64,000 nt of DNA from Pseudomonadota bacterium (GCA_029781535.1 JAKOWL010000209.1:1-64000); one strand, 5' to 3'; numbered from the stretch's first letter, positions 18,356 through 28,910 are shown. A program made the numbers and translations. Notes: generated from the letters alone by a model not told the origin.

Positions 18356-18985
18356 ATGAGAACCGCATTCATCCTTTCCGCCAGCCAGGCCATCCATGCC
18401 GCCATTGTTGCCAACGAAGCCGAGATAGAATCGCTCGACCGTGCGATTGGCGACGGCGACCATTACGTCAACATGAGACGAGCATCCGAGATGATTGCCA
18501 GCATGCAGAGCGAGCTTGACGATCAGCCTGTGGATGTCGTTCTCAACAAGATAGGCATGAAGCTGCTCAGCACGCTGGGCGGCGCTTCCGGCCCGCTGTT
18601 TGCCAGCTTTTTCATGGCCATGGGTAAAACCGCCAAAGAAAACGGGCACGAAAGCTTATTGCAAACCGCCGCCGCATTTGCCGCTGGGGTGCAAGCCATC
18701 ATCCAACGCGGCAAAGCCGGCCTGGGCGAAAAAACCATGCTGGACGTACTGATTCCGGCATCCACCACCTTCACTACACTGGCAGCCCAAGACAAACCCG
18801 CCAAGGAAATTGCCGAGGCACTTAAAAAAACAGCCGATGAAGGGCTGGAATCCACCCGAAACCTCATCGCTACCAAAGGCCGCGCAGCGGGGCTGGGTGA
18901 ACGTGCCATCGGGCACTTGGATGCAGGAGCAAAAAGCTGCCAAGTGATGATACATACTGTTTGCGATTTAGTTTTGAAAGGTTAG
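18356..18985 (+). CDS. dhaL: Dihydroxyacetone kinase subunit DhaL
   Basis: DhaL holds the nucleotide and, with DhaK, phosphorylates dihydroxyacetone to DHAP. The 209-residue protein carries the Mg-ATP loop LDRAIGDGDH (D33, D35, H36) and the LSTLGGASGPLF block. The residue after the loop histidine is Tyr37, where many DhaL proteins have glycine; this could mark a variant subfamily. dhaK follows after 4 nt. The order L-K, and the absence of dhaM or other PTS genes here, leaves the phosphate donor open. The pair is divergent from a two-component system. Confidence 0.93.
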   Translation: MRTAFILSASQAIHAAIVANEAEIESLDRAIGDGDHYVNMRRASEMIASMQSELDDQPVDVVLNKIGMKLLSTLGGASGPLFASFFMAMGKTAKENGHESLLQTAAAFAAGVQAIIQRGKAGLGEKTMLDVLIPASTTFTTLAAQDKPAKEIAEALKKTADEGLESTRNLIATKGRAAGLGERAIGHLDAGAKSCQVMIHTVCDLVLKG

Positions 18986-18989
18986 AAAC

Positions 18990-19988
18990 GTGAAAAAATT
19001 CCTGAATAAAGTGGACAATATGCTGGTCGAAAGCCTCTCCGGCTTTGGCACTGCGCACGCTGACTTGGTCTCCGTCAATTTCGAACCGACTTTCGTCACA
19101 CGCAAAAACAAAGCAAAGAACAAGGTCGTGCTGATTTCCGGCGGTGGCTCAGGCCACGAACCATTGCATGCCGGCTATGTGGGCAAAGGCATGCTGGACG
19201 CCGCCTGCCCCGGCCAGGTATTCACCAGCCCGACACCAGACCAGATGCTGGCCGTAGCCGAGGCTACGCATGCTGACAAAGGTGTATTGTTCATCGTCAA
19301 GAACTATGCGGGCGATGTGATGAACTTTGAGATGGCAGCCGAGATGCTGCCTTTCGAGCATGCGACCGTACTCACCTCGGACGATTGTGCCGTCATCAAC
19401 AGCACCTACACCACCGGCCGCCGCGGTGTGGCAGGTACCGTGATCGTGGAAAAATGTGTGGGCAGCCTGGCAGAAACCGGTGCGGATTTGCAAACCTGCA
19501 AAGCACTGGGCGACAAGATCAACCAGCGCACCGCCAGCATCGGCGTGGCACTGACCAGTTGCACCGTACCGGCCAACGGGAAACCAACCTTTGACATTAG
19601 TGAAACCGAACTGGAAATGGGCGTCGGTATCCACGGCGAACCCGGCCGCAGGCGTGAGGCGATGCGTGAAGCTGATGCGATTGTCGGCGACATGGTTGCT
19701 GCGATCGTGGCTGACTTTACAGCCAAAAACCTGCCGTTAAAAGGAGAAATCCTGTTGCTGGTCAATGGCTTGGGTGCAACACCATTGATGGAACTCTACC
19801 TCATCTACAACACGGCTGCGAAATTGCTTGGCGCGCATGGTTGCCAGATTGCCCGCAGCCTGGTGGGCAACTACACCACCGCGATTGATATGGCTGGCGC
19901 CTCTATCACCGTGTGCCTGCTGGATGAAGAGATCAAGCAGCATTGGGATAGCGAAGTGCATACCCCTGCGCTGCGCTGGGGCTGCTAA
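18990..19988 (+). CDS. dhaK: Dihydroxyacetone kinase subunit DhaK
   Basis: DhaK binds dihydroxyacetone covalently through a histidine. The 332-residue protein shows the GGGSGHEP motif at 51-58 (H56) and the substrate histidine H215 in GVGIHGEPG. It also has the NYAGDVMNFEMAAE and DDCAV segments. The length matches bacterial DhaK. The gene follows dhaL by 4 nt. In a methylotroph the enzyme would feed C3 units to central metabolism as DHAP. Downstream lies repeat copy B and the convergent glnE gene. Confidence 0.95.
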   Translation: MKKFLNKVDNMLVESLSGFGTAHADLVSVNFEPTFVTRKNKAKNKVVLISGGGSGHEPLHAGYVGKGMLDAACPGQVFTSPTPDQMLAVAEATHADKGVLFIVKNYAGDVMNFEMAAEMLPFEHATVLTSDDCAVINSTYTTGRRGVAGTVIVEKCVGSLAETGADLQTCKALGDKINQRTASIGVALTSCTVPANGKPTFDISETELEMGVGIHGEPGRRREAMREADAIVGDMVAAIVADFTAKNLPLKGEILLLVNGLGATPLMELYLIYNTAAKLLGAHGCQIARSLVGNYTTAIDMAGASITVCLLDEEIKQHWDSEVHTPALRWGC

Positions 19989-20001
19989 GAAACGTTTCAA
20001 A

Positions 20002-20083
20002 TTTTCATTAGAGGCGCATGCACTCTGGAAGCCGCATCCTGATTGGCTTCCAGGCCAATGGCTTCATCAATGAAACGCGCGCG
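20002..20083 (+). repeat. Dispersed palindromic repeat, copy B
   Basis: This copy has a near-perfect fold: outer TTTCAT / ATGAAA, inner CTGGAAGCC / GGCTTCCAG, then CGCGCGCG. It lies in the 101-bp gap between the convergent dhaK and glnE genes, in the same orientation as copy A. Confidence 0.75.
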
Positions 20084-20089
20084 TACGTA

Positions 20090-22795
20090 TCAGAACACAT
20101 GCTGCCACAGCTGTAGAACCGCTTGCTGATGTATTGCGACTTCCGTCTGTGGCACTTTGGCATCCTGCCCTTGCAGCTTGGTCTGGTGGATGATCCGGCG
20201 ATATTGCCGATACGCATCAGCGACCGCATTGGCTAGCTGCGTCTCGATGACACCTAGCGTTGCCAGCGATTTAAGCAAGGCGATATTCCCTATATTATCG
20301 GTGAGTTGCGGGTATTTACCTGCGTAATTCAGCAACAAATACTGCACGATGAATTCCACATCGATGATGCCGCCCGGACTATGTTTGACATCAAACTCGC
20401 CGGGCTTGGCCTTGTTAGCCTCACGCATCTTCTCACGCATTTTCAGCACGTCTTTTTTCAGATTGCCGGTATCACGCACTTGCATCATCACCTCACGACG
20501 AACCGTTTCGAACTCGGTGCCAATGCGTGATTCGCCTGCCACAAAACGTGCCCGGGTGAGTGCCTGATGCTCCCATGTCCAGGCTTTATTGTGCTGGTAA
20601 TCACGGAACGCATCGACTGTACTGACCAGCAGGCCGCTATTTCCGTCCGGCCGCAACTGCAGATCGGTTTCGTATAACTGGCCTGCGTTGGTCATGCTGT
20701 TGAACCAGCTATTGATGCGCTGCGCGAAACGTGCGTAGATATCCCCTGCCTCCGGATGCTCATCATCGTACAGAAAGATGATATCTAGGTCGGATGTATA
20801 GCCCAGCTCCTTGCCACCCAGTTTTCCGTAACCAATGACGGCGAATTGCGGTATATCACGATGGCGGAATTTGAGGCTCTGCCAGATGGTATCGAGACTC
20901 ACTTGCAGGATCACATCCGCCAAGGCGCTGAGATAGTCCGATAAAGTCTCCAGTTGCAGTTCATTGTTGATATCCTGCGCGGCAAAACGCATGACATAAC
21001 TATTCTTGAAGTGGCGCATCGCATCCATCTGCGCTTCTGTATCCCCCGCCAGAGCCTGCATCTGGTTGATGAGCGATTGCTTGATGGCACTAAAATCCGG
21101 CGCAGCATACAGCGTGCGAACATCCAGCAACTCATCCAGCAAAATGGGATGTGCTGCCAGATACTGCGCCAGCCAAGGGCTGGCCGCGCACAATCTGACC
21201 AGCAGCTCGAGCGAATGCGGATATTCCGCCAGTAAGGCCAGGTAACTGGCACGGCGGCAGATAGTCTCCAGCAGGTTCATGGTACGCAGCAAAGCTGTGT
21301 CCGGAAGCGCCGTTTTGATACTTTGTGCCAACACCATCGGCATGAGCTTGTCCAGCCGCTGTCGGCTCTGTTCCGGCAACTGCTGGTAACGCTGACTGCT
21401 GCGCATGCCTTGCAGCAACTGCAAAGCATGCGGCGCATCTGCAAACCCTCTGGCCTTCAGTTGCGTCTGAGCCGCTTCTGCACTCACTGTACCGCGCCAA
21501 ATGGCGGTCTCGGTGGGCAGTTCAACCTGCGCATCTTCGCTGAAAGTGGCGTCGAAATGCTGCTGCACGAGATTGCGATGCTGGTTGAGCACCTGCAGGA
21601 ATGCAGGCCAATCTGCGAAACCCATCGCTAGGGCGATACGCGCCTGTGCTTCTTCGTGTTTTGGCAACTCCTGTGTCTGCTGATCTTCCACATACATCAG
21701 GCGATGCTCCAGATTACGCAGGAAGACATAGGCTTCGATCAGCGAATCTACGGTGCTGTCTTCCAGCAGCTTTTTGTCTTTTAACAGATTTAACACGGAA
21801 ATGGTCGGCCGAATCTGCAGTTCCGGCTCACGCCCGCCGCGAATAAGCTGAAACACTTGCGCGATGAACTCGATTTCACGAATACCACCACGCCCTAACT
21901 TGATATTGTCCTGCATGCCTTTTTGCAGCACGTCGCGCTGGATCTGCGACTTCAAGTCACGCATGCTGGCAAAGGCGTTGTAGTCCAGATACTTGCGAAA
22001 AACGAACGGCCTGAGAAGCGCATGGATATTGGCTTCCGGGCCTGTCACCGCACGCCCCTTGATCCAGGCGTAACGCTCCCACTCGCGCCCGTTGATCTGG
22101 TAATAGCTTTCCAGCGCATCCAGGTCACTTACCAAAGCGCCCTCGCTGCCATATGGCCGCAAGCGCATATCCACACGGAACACGAAACCGTCCTCGGTCA
22201 CATCATCCAACGCAATGATGAGTTTTTTGCCAAGTCGGGTGAAGAACTCCTGGTTACTGACAGATTTTTCACCAGCAGTCTCTCCAGTTGTTTCATAGGC
22301 GAAAATCAGGTCGATATCGCTGGAGACGTTCAGTTCGCCGCCGCCCAGCTTGCCCATGCCGATGACAATCAATTCTTGTGGATAACCTTCCGCATCCACC
22401 GGCTGGCCATAGATATTCACCTGCCAGGTATTCAGAAAATCGATCGCCGTCTTGATCGCGCACTCTGCCAGCTTACTTGTCGTTTGCATGACTTCCTGCA
22501 AATCCGCCAGACCGGACAAGTCGCGCAGTATCGTGCTGGCCATCACACGCTGGCGAAGCTGGCGCAAGGCTTTTTTCAGGGATGGCTCATCAGAGATAAC
22601 CTGCGTAGACAAAAATCTTTGCATGCGCACTGCGTCATAGGGTCTCGCATGAGTTTCAAGCAAATCCTTGAGCAGCACTTTATCTTTGACAAGCAACCGG
22701 CCAAGATATGGGCTGCATGCGACAGCGTGCTGTACCAGCGCTACCTGTTGCGGTGTGGCCAGTGCCTCTGAAAGCAAATTATCCAGTGATTCCAT
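20090..22795 (-). CDS. glnE: Bifunctional glutamine synthetase adenylyltransferase/adenylyl-removing enzyme
   Basis: GlnE switches glutamine synthetase off by adenylylation and on by deadenylylation, in response to PII. The 901-residue protein has two nucleotidyltransferase domains. The N-terminal one carries GMGKLGGGELN at 146-156 with D160/D162, the C-terminal one GYGKLGGKELG at 655-665 with D669/D671. Each is followed by a helical GlnD-PII-type region. It is slightly shorter than E. coli GlnE (946). It is divergent from acs and convergent with dhaK, and is a nitrogen-control gene in a window that also has an NtrC-type enhancer. Confidence 0.97.
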   Translation of the reverse strand: MESLDNLLSEALATPQQVALVQHAVACSPYLGRLLVKDKVLLKDLLETHARPYDAVRMQRFLSTQVISDEPSLKKALRQLRQRVMASTILRDLSGLADLQEVMQTTSKLAECAIKTAIDFLNTWQVNIYGQPVDAEGYPQELIVIGMGKLGGGELNVSSDIDLIFAYETTGETAGEKSVSNQEFFTRLGKKLIIALDDVTEDGFVFRVDMRLRPYGSEGALVSDLDALESYYQINGREWERYAWIKGRAVTGPEANIHALLRPFVFRKYLDYNAFASMRDLKSQIQRDVLQKGMQDNIKLGRGGIREIEFIAQVFQLIRGGREPELQIRPTISVLNLLKDKKLLEDSTVDSLIEAYVFLRNLEHRLMYVEDQQTQELPKHEEAQARIALAMGFADWPAFLQVLNQHRNLVQQHFDATFSEDAQVELPTETAIWRGTVSAEAAQTQLKARGFADAPHALQLLQGMRSSQRYQQLPEQSRQRLDKLMPMVLAQSIKTALPDTALLRTMNLLETICRRASYLALLAEYPHSLELLVRLCAASPWLAQYLAAHPILLDELLDVRTLYAAPDFSAIKQSLINQMQALAGDTEAQMDAMRHFKNSYVMRFAAQDINNELQLETLSDYLSALADVILQVSLDTIWQSLKFRHRDIPQFAVIGYGKLGGKELGYTSDLDIIFLYDDEHPEAGDIYARFAQRINSWFNSMTNAGQLYETDLQLRPDGNSGLLVSTVDAFRDYQHNKAWTWEHQALTRARFVAGESRIGTEFETVRREVMMQVRDTGNLKKDVLKMREKMREANKAKPGEFDVKHSPGGIIDVEFIVQYLLLNYAGKYPQLTDNIGNIALLKSLATLGVIETQLANAVADAYRQYRRIIHQTKLQGQDAKVPQTEVAIHQQAVLQLWQHVF

Positions 22796-22915
22796 AAAAA
22801 AATTCAGTTATGATTCAGATTGAAATATGTAACAAACAACCAGTTTATTATAAGCCTGTCGGCGTTTATCCCAAGCGATCTACGCAGGCAAAAGGTGATC
22901 AGGAGAGCCGTTAGC

Positions 22916-24892
22916 ATGTCCATTGAATCAGTATTGCACGAAAACCGTGTATTTGAACCTAGCGATGCATTTAAAAAACAAGCCAACGTCTCTGGCATGG
23001 ATGCCTACCGTGCACTGTGCGCAGAAGCCGCCAAGGACTATGAAGGATTCTGGGCCAAACTGGCGCGCGAGTTATTGATTTGGCACAAGCCTTTTACCAA
23101 AACGCTCAATCAGGACAACGCGCCTTTCTACAAATGGTTTGAAGACGGCGAATTGAACGTATCGGCCAATTGCCTGGATCGCCATCTCGACACCATCCCC
23201 AACAAGACTGCCATCATCTTCGAAGCAGACAATGGCGATGTAAAGACCGTCACTTATAAAGAGCTCTACCATTCGGTTTGCCAGTTTGCCAATGGCTTGA
23301 AAACGCTCAATCTCAGTTTGGGCGACCGTGTCATCATCTACCTGCCAATGGGGATAGAGGCGATTGTTGCCATGCAGGCCTGTGCGCGGCTAGGTTTGAC
23401 ACACAGCGTAGTGTTCGGCGGCTTTTCTGCCAAGAGCCTGAACGAGCGTATCCAGGACGCCGGGGCAAAAGCAGTCATCACAGCAGATGGCCAGTTCCGC
23501 GGTGGCAAGACCATACCGTTGAAAGCGGCAGTGGATGAAGGCATCGCTATGGGCGGTTGCGGATGTCTGGAAAAAGTCGTGGTGCTGAAAAAGACTGGGC
23601 AGGAAATCGCCTGGAACACATGCGACATGTGGTGGAGCGACCTGATCGCCGGTCAAGCCGATGCATGTGCTCCGGTAATGGTAGGTGCAGAACACCCATT
23701 ATTCCTGCTTTACACGTCCGGTTCCACCGGCAAGCCCAAAGGTGTACAACACAGCTCCGCAGGTTACTTGCTGCACGCCATGAACACCACACGGTGGGCT
23801 TTCGACCTGAAACCAGAGGATGTCTATTGGTGCACTGCGGATGTGGGCTGGATCACTGGCCACACCTACGTTTGTTATGGCCCGCTAGCGCTGGGAGCGA
23901 CACAAATTGTGTTCGAGGGTATCCCGACTTACCCGAACGCAGGCCGATTCTGGCAAATGATCCAGAAACATAAAGTGTCAATCTTCTATACCGCGCCAAC
24001 TGCAATCCGCTCTCTGATCAAGGCTGGCGAAACCGACCCAAACACGCATCCGAAGAATTATGACCTGTCCAGCCTGCGTTTGCTGGGCACTGTGGGCGAG
24101 CCAATCAATCCGGAAGCCTGGATGTGGTATTACGAGCAGGTAGGCGGCAGCCGCTGCCCGATTTGCGACACATTCTGGCAGACTGAGACTGGCGGACACG
24201 TCATCACGCCCCTGCCAGGCGCCACTGCACTGGTGCCAGGTTCCTGCACACTCCCTTTCCCCGGCATCGAGATCGATGTGGTAGATGAAACCGGCAAGGA
24301 TATCCCTTGGGGCCAAGGCGGCTTGCTGGTCATCAAAAAACCCTGGCCTTCCATGATACGTACCATCTGGGGTGATCCGGAACGCTTCAAGAAGAGCTAC
24401 TACCCCGCCGAACTGGGTGGCACCTATTACCTTGCGGGCGATGGCGCAGTGCGCGATGTCAAAACCGGCAACTTCACCATCATGGGCCGCATCGACGATG
24501 TACTGAATGTTTCCGGCCATCGTCTGGGTACGATGGAAATCGAATCCGCGCTTGTTGCCAACCATCTGGTGGCCGAAGCGGCTGTCGTAGGCAAACCGCA
24601 TGACGTGAAGGGTGAAGCAGTCGTCGCCTACGTCGTACTGAAAGGCAGACGCCCCGAGGGCGAAGACGCCAAGAAAATCGTCGCTGAACTGCGCGAATGG
24701 GTCGGCAAGGAGATTGGCCCCATCGCCAAGCCGGACGAGATTCGCTTTGGCGACAACCTGCCTAAGACGCGTAGTGGCAAAATCATGCGCCGCCTGCTGC
24801 GCAGCCTGGCCAAGGGAGAGGAAATCACTTCCGACATCTCGACTTTGGACAATCCGGCTATTCTGGATCAGTTAAAGCAGGCAGTGAGATAG
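22916..24892 (+). CDS. acs: Acetyl-CoA synthetase (AMP-forming)
   Basis: Acs activates acetate to acetyl-CoA through an acetyl-AMP intermediate. The 658-residue protein has the nucleotide loop [10 protein letters not shown], the [15 protein letters not shown] block and the catalytic lysine K622 in TRSGKIMRR, the site of regulatory acetylation in this family. The ATG at 22916 (MSIESVL) follows AGGAG at about 10 nt and is preferred over an in-frame upstream ATG at 22820, whose product would begin with an atypical extension. It is divergent from glnE; a long hairpin follows the stop codon. Confidence 0.97.
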   Translation: MSIESVLHENRVFEPSDAFKKQANVSGMDAYRALCAEAAKDYEGFWAKLARELLIWHKPFTKTLNQDNAPFYKWFEDGELNVSANCLDRHLDTIPNKTAIIFEADNGDVKTVTYKELYHSVCQFANGLKTLNLSLGDRVIIYLPMGIEAIVAMQACARLGLTHSVVFGGFSAKSLNERIQDAGAKAVITADGQFRGGKTIPLKAAVDEGIAMGGCGCLEKVVVLKKTGQEIAWNTCDMWWSDLIAGQADACAPVMVGAEHPLFLLYTSGSTGKPKGVQHSSAGYLLHAMNTTRWAFDLKPEDVYWCTADVGWITGHTYVCYGPLALGATQIVFEGIPTYPNAGRFWQMIQKHKVSIFYTAPTAIRSLIKAGETDPNTHPKNYDLSSLRLLGTVGEPINPEAWMWYYEQVGGSRCPICDTFWQTETGGHVITPLPGATALVPGSCTLPFPGIEIDVVDETGKDIPWGQGGLLVIKKPWPSMIRTIWGDPERFKKSYYPAELGGTYYLAGDGAVRDVKTGNFTIMGRIDDVLNVSGHRLGTMEIESALVANHLVAEAAVVGKPHDVKGEAVVAYVVLKGRRPEGEDAKKIVAELREWVGKEIGPIAKPDEIRFGDNLPKTRSGKIMRRLLRSLAKGEEITSDISTLDNPAILDQLKQAVR

Positions 24893-24902
24893 CATCAAAA
24901 CC

Positions 24903-24942
24903 GGGTTGTGGTAGCTCAACCTTAATTGAGAAACCACAACCC
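24903..24942. terminator. Long stem-loop after acs
   Basis: A perfect 10-bp outer stem (GGGTTGTGGT / ACCACAACCC) is extended by an inner 5-bp stem CTCAA / TTGAG. There is no T-run on the plus side and only TTTTG on the minus side, so it may be a weak terminator or a 3' mRNA-protecting hairpin. The rest of 24943-25087 is AT-rich with nothing recognised. Confidence 0.6.
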
Positions 24943-25087
24943 AAACTATCGACATAAGTCATACACCCACATTTCAACCAAGCCACGCATATTTTAAATA
25001 TCGCTTTCGACATCCAATCAGACTATTTCTGATTGGCAGGACAAGTGTTAAAGTAACATCATAGCTTTACATGCCTGTGCAAAATCA

Positions 25088-25978
25088 ATGCCTATGATTT
25101 CATGTTTATCCTCGATCAGAAACAATCTGAATAAAGGTGGCGATTATGGTCTGGTGCCATATCGAGAACCAGGCAATACAATCCCAAAAACAATTCACCA
25201 AACCTATCACCTGAAAAACCTGCCTGTCGAAATTCAGGAAAACATCAACAAACTGAAAAGCATGAACCCGGGCTGGGAGCACAAATTATATGACGATGCC
25301 GACATCGATAAATATATTGCCCAGAACATGCCCGAGTTATATAAGTTCTATCAAATGATAAACCCGGTATACGGGGCAGCTAGAGCAGACTTTTTCAGAT
25401 ATGTCTTGATATATAACGAAGGTGGTGTTTATCTCGATATTAAAAGCAGTGCTAACAAGCCATTGGATGAAATCATCAAGAATGACACCTACTTGTTATC
25501 GCATTGGAGAAATGATGTCGGCGATCCATTTTATTCTGCCGGCATCACACCTGACATCCCCAATCCTTTGGGCGAGTTTCAGCAATGGCATATCATTGCT
25601 GTTAAAGGTCATCCTTTCTTGAAAGCCGTACTAGAAAATGTCTGCAACAATCTGAGAACCTACAACCCGTTCTTCAACCACACCGGTAGATGGGGGGTCA
25701 TGAGCGTCACCGGCCCGGTCGCCTATTCCAATGCGATTTTGCCTATTCTAAAAGACCATCAGCACCGGCTGGAACGCTCGAACGACGACCTAAACCTTGT
25801 ATACAGTATTTATTCGGACACGATTGAAGTAAAGCATCACAATCTGTACAAACATCATTACTCTTCAGTGAATGAGTCAATTACAAAACAAGCTTATCTT
25901 AATCAATTTTTTTTCAAACTGTGGCAACCAGTCAAAGAATATTTTATACTAGTTTTTAGGAATCTAAAAAAACACTAA
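25088..25978 (+). CDS. GT32-like glycosyltransferase, tandem copy 1
   Basis: The 296-residue protein resembles bacterial glycosyltransferases with the OCH1/GT32 sugar-binding region (IPKTIHQ at 32-38, then AARADFFRY and GGVYLDIKS at 112-120). In OCH1-type enzymes this last motif usually reads D-x-D; here the second acid is lysine (D117-I-K119). The second copy has the same change, so it is a feature of this group rather than decay. No signal peptide is seen, so it should act in the cytoplasm on a cell-surface polysaccharide or lipid. The DNA is AT-rich compared with its neighbours, suggesting transfer. Confidence 0.85.
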   Translation: MPMISCLSSIRNNLNKGGDYGLVPYREPGNTIPKTIHQTYHLKNLPVEIQENINKLKSMNPGWEHKLYDDADIDKYIAQNMPELYKFYQMINPVYGAARADFFRYVLIYNEGGVYLDIKSSANKPLDEIIKNDTYLLSHWRNDVGDPFYSAGITPDIPNPLGEFQQWHIIAVKGHPFLKAVLENVCNNLRTYNPFFNHTGRWGVMSVTGPVAYSNAILPILKDHQHRLERSNDDLNLVYSIYSDTIEVKHHNLYKHHYSSVNESITKQAYLNQFFFKLWQPVKEYFILVFRNLKKH

Positions 25979-25989
25979 AAAAATTTTCA

Positions 25990-26880
25990 ATGAGTCTCAT
26001 CCAATTCGCATCTAAAATCAGGAACAGCCTGAACAAAATTGGCGATTACGGTTTCGCCCCGCCTGTTCTCAAGGGGGACAATATCCCGAAGATCATCCAC
26101 CAGTGTTTTGATAGCAACAATATAACATCGGAAATAAAAGAAAATATCCTGTTACTCAAGTCTATGAATCCTGATTGGGAGTACCGTTTTTACGACGACT
26201 CTGACATGGAGGCATATATACATAAATATTTTCCAGACTTGTATCCTTATTTTCTAAAGATAGATCCAGCATATATGGCAGCCAGGGTGGATTTTTTTAG
26301 ATACCTGCTTATCTACAATGAAGGTGGAGTTTATCTGGATATCAAAAGCAGCATCACCAAACCGCTTGATGAAATCATTCAAGAAAATGACAAATACCTG
26401 CTTTCATATTGGCCAAATGAACGCGACCAAGCATATGCCAATACAGGATTACACGACTGCCTACCCAATCAACATGGTGAGTTTCAGCAATGGCATATCA
26501 TTGCTGTAAAAGGGCATCCATTTTTGAAAGCTGTGATTGATAACGTATGTAACAACATCAAGATATACAACCCCTTCATCCATCATACTGGACGCTGGGG
26601 CGTCATTCGTGTTACTGGCCCAATTGCCTATACGCATGCAATCAATCCTCTTTTAAACGAGCAACCTCACAGATTAGTTCGTTCACATTACAACTTGGAT
26701 TTGACATACAGTATTTTCTCTCACAACCAGATTCCGGCACACCATGCCATTTTTAAAAAGAAGCATTATTCACAATTCAATCTTCCTGTTATTAGACAAT
26801 CCCCTCTAGTCCATCGTACATTTATGCTACTTCAACCCGTTAAAGATAAACTCATTACATTTTCCAAAAAGCTCAGATAA
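25990..26880 (+). CDS. GT32-like glycosyltransferase, tandem copy 2
   Basis: This is a paralogue of the preceding gene, also 296 residues, and it aligns without gaps through the N-terminal half. Shared blocks include RN-LNK-GDYG, IPK-IHQ, KSMNP-WE, DFFRY-LIYNEGGVYLDIKS and GEFQQWHIIAVKGHPFLKAV. The central and C-terminal parts differ, so the two enzymes may use different acceptors. The genes are 11 nt apart and AT-rich. Together they look like a recent duplication inserted between acs and prfC. Substrates are unknown. Confidence 0.85.
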   Translation: MSLIQFASKIRNSLNKIGDYGFAPPVLKGDNIPKIIHQCFDSNNITSEIKENILLLKSMNPDWEYRFYDDSDMEAYIHKYFPDLYPYFLKIDPAYMAARVDFFRYLLIYNEGGVYLDIKSSITKPLDEIIQENDKYLLSYWPNERDQAYANTGLHDCLPNQHGEFQQWHIIAVKGHPFLKAVIDNVCNNIKIYNPFIHHTGRWGVIRVTGPIAYTHAINPLLNEQPHRLVRSHYNLDLTYSIFSHNQIPAHHAIFKKKHYSQFNLPVIRQSPLVHRTFMLLQPVKDKLITFSKKLR

Positions 26881-26921
26881 TCTCCCCGTTTTATTTGGGC
26901 AAGAACGTCTCGTGAGGTAAA

Positions 26922-28523
26922 ATGCGCGCTTTACCTAACAATACCCCAATGAGTTCACTGCAAGCCGAAATCGCGCGTCGCCGCACCTTTGCCATCATCT
27001 CCCACCCGGATGCCGGCAAGACCACATTGACAGAGAAATTGCTGTGGTTTGGTGGCGCTATCCAGGTGGCAGGCGAGGTGCGCGGACGCAAAGCGGCACG
27101 CCACGCGACATCTGACTGGATGGAACTGGAGAAGCAACGCGGCATCTCGGTCACATCTTCCGTCATGCAGTTCCCGTATCGCGAGCACATGATTAACTTG
27201 CTCGACACACCCGGCCATGATGACTTTTCCGAAGACACTTACCGCACGCTTACTGCGGTAGACTCTGCCGTGATGGTGATTGACAGCGTCAATGGCGTGG
27301 AAGCGCAGACCATCAAGCTGTTGAACGTATGCCGTATGCGTGACACTCCCATCATCACGTTCATCAACAAACTGGACCGCGAAAGCCGTGCGCCGATCGA
27401 ACTGCTCGATGAGATTGAATCCACACTCGGCATGGAATGTGCGCCGATGACTTGGCCAATCGGTATGGGCAAGAGCTTCCGTGGCGTGTATCACTTGTAT
27501 AACGACGAGATTTCGTTCTTTGATCCGCACGCGGAAAAAGGTACTTCCGAAACCATCAAGGGCTTGGATAATCCACGTTTGGACGAGTTGATTGGCTCAC
27601 AAGCTGACGATTTGCGTCTGGATGTCGAACTGGTACGTGGCGCCTCACACACTTTTGATAAAGCACGCTATCTGGCGGGCAAGCAAACGCCGGTGTTCTT
27701 CGGCTCAGCCATCAACAACTTCGGTGTACAAAGCCTACTGGATGCGATCGTCGACCTTTCCCCTGCCCCCAAACCGCGTAACACTGCAACGCGAGAAGTC
27801 GCGCCTGTAGAGCCGAAATTCTCGGGCTTCGTGTTCAAGATACAGGCCAATATGGACCCAAAACACCGTGACCGCATCGCCTTTCTGCGCGTGTGTTCCG
27901 GCCGTTTCGAGCGCGGCATGAAGATCAAGCAGGTCGCCACCAACAAGATGCTCAGCGTCAACAACGCCATCACCTTCATGGCGCAGGACCGTACGACGAT
28001 GGACGAAGCCTACGCAGGCGATATCATCGGTATTCCGAACCACGGCACGGTGAAACTCGGGGATACGTTTACCGAAGGCGAGGCGCTCAAATTCATCGGC
28101 ATCCCTAGCTTCGCGCCAGAGTACTTCCGCCGCGCACGCATCAAAAACCCGATGAAGATGAAACAGCTGCAAATCGGCCTCAAGCAGCTATCCGAGGAAG
28201 GCGCTGCGCAGCTGTTCCGCCCACTGCTTTCCAACGATCTGATTCTGGGCGCAGTCGGTATGCTGCAGTTCGATGTGGTCGCCCATCGTCTGGAACACGA
28301 ATACGGCGTGGATATGGTGTTCGAACCTTACGACTGCTACACCGCACGTTGGCTGAAAGGCAAAGATGCCGATTTAAAGGCGATTGCCGACAAATATGGC
28401 TTCAATGTCGGGCTGGATAGCGCGGATGACTACGTCTACCTTGCCCCTAACCGTGTGAACCTGCAAATGGCGCAGGAACGCTACCCGGATATCCAATTCA
28501 TGGAAACACGTGAAATCGCCTAA
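26922..28523 (+). CDS. prfC: Peptide chain release factor 3
   Basis: RF3 is the GTPase that removes RF1/RF2 from the ribosome after peptide release. The 533-residue protein has the G1 loop SHPDAGKTT at 27-35, DTPGHDD at 95-101 and NKLD at 149-152, plus the RF3-specific C-terminal region. A GAGG ribosome site lies a few bases before the ATG at 26922. An internal ATG at 26949 would give the more usual N-terminus but has no ribosome site. The end overlaps the YchJ-like gene by 14 nt. Confidence 0.97.
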   Translation: MRALPNNTPMSSLQAEIARRRTFAIISHPDAGKTTLTEKLLWFGGAIQVAGEVRGRKAARHATSDWMELEKQRGISVTSSVMQFPYREHMINLLDTPGHDDFSEDTYRTLTAVDSAVMVIDSVNGVEAQTIKLLNVCRMRDTPIITFINKLDRESRAPIELLDEIESTLGMECAPMTWPIGMGKSFRGVYHLYNDEISFFDPHAEKGTSETIKGLDNPRLDELIGSQADDLRLDVELVRGASHTFDKARYLAGKQTPVFFGSAINNFGVQSLLDAIVDLSPAPKPRNTATREVAPVEPKFSGFVFKIQANMDPKHRDRIAFLRVCSGRFERGMKIKQVATNKMLSVNNAITFMAQDRTTMDEAYAGDIIGIPNHGTVKLGDTFTEGEALKFIGIPSFAPEYFRRARIKNPMKMKQLQIGLKQLSEEGAAQLFRPLLSNDLILGAVGMLQFDVVAHRLEHEYGVDMVFEPYDCYTARWLKGKDADLKAIADKYGFNVGLDSADDYVYLAPNRVNLQMAQERYPDIQFMETREIA

Positions 28524-28908
28524 TGTTCCACAGGCATGCCCTTGCGAAAGTGGCAAGCCATATGACACATGCTGCAAGCCTAATCATGAAGGCAAACCGG
28601 CGCCAACTGCTGAAGCAATGATGCGCTCACGCTATACGGCTTATGTACTGAAACTGGAAGATTATCTATTAGCGACCTGGCATCCGGATACCCGCCCAAA
28701 AACGCTGGATTTACATGAAGAGCCACCTATCAAATGGTTTGGATTGGACGTAAAGCATGCAAAAACTGAAGGCGACACCGCAGAAGTGGAATTTATTGCA
28801 CGTTACAAGATTGGCGGTGGCAAGGCTGAACGTCTGCATGAAGTCAGCCAGTTCAAGCAAACCGATGGCCGCTGGTACTATGTCAGCGGCAGCTTTGTGA
28901 ACGATTAG
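28510..28908 (+). CDS. YchJ-like protein with SEC-C zinc motif
   Basis: The 132-residue protein starts with a SEC-C-like metal site (C10, C12, C21, C22) and continues with an NTF2-like YchJ domain: [14 protein letters not shown], then IKWFGLDV and VEFIARYK. Its function is unknown. SEC-C motifs bind zinc and often mediate contact with ribosomes or SecB. The start lies inside the end of prfC (14-nt overlap), so translation is probably coupled to that of the release factor. A repeat element begins 2 nt after its stop codon. Confidence 0.9.
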   Translation: MKSPNVPQACPCESGKPYDTCCKPNHEGKPAPTAEAMMRSRYTAYVLKLEDYLLATWHPDTRPKTLDLHEEPPIKWFGLDVKHAKTEGDTAEVEFIARYKIGGGKAERLHEVSQFKQTDGRWYYVSGSFVND

Positions 28909-28910
28909 CC

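Noticed and set aside
21923-22771. Long open frame on the plus strand opposite glnE
   Set aside because: It is antisense to a clear glnE coding region and its translation shows no family features.
22820-22915. N-terminal extension of acs (32 residues)
   Set aside because: The extension is unlike other Acs proteins, and AGGAG stands before the internal ATG at 22916.
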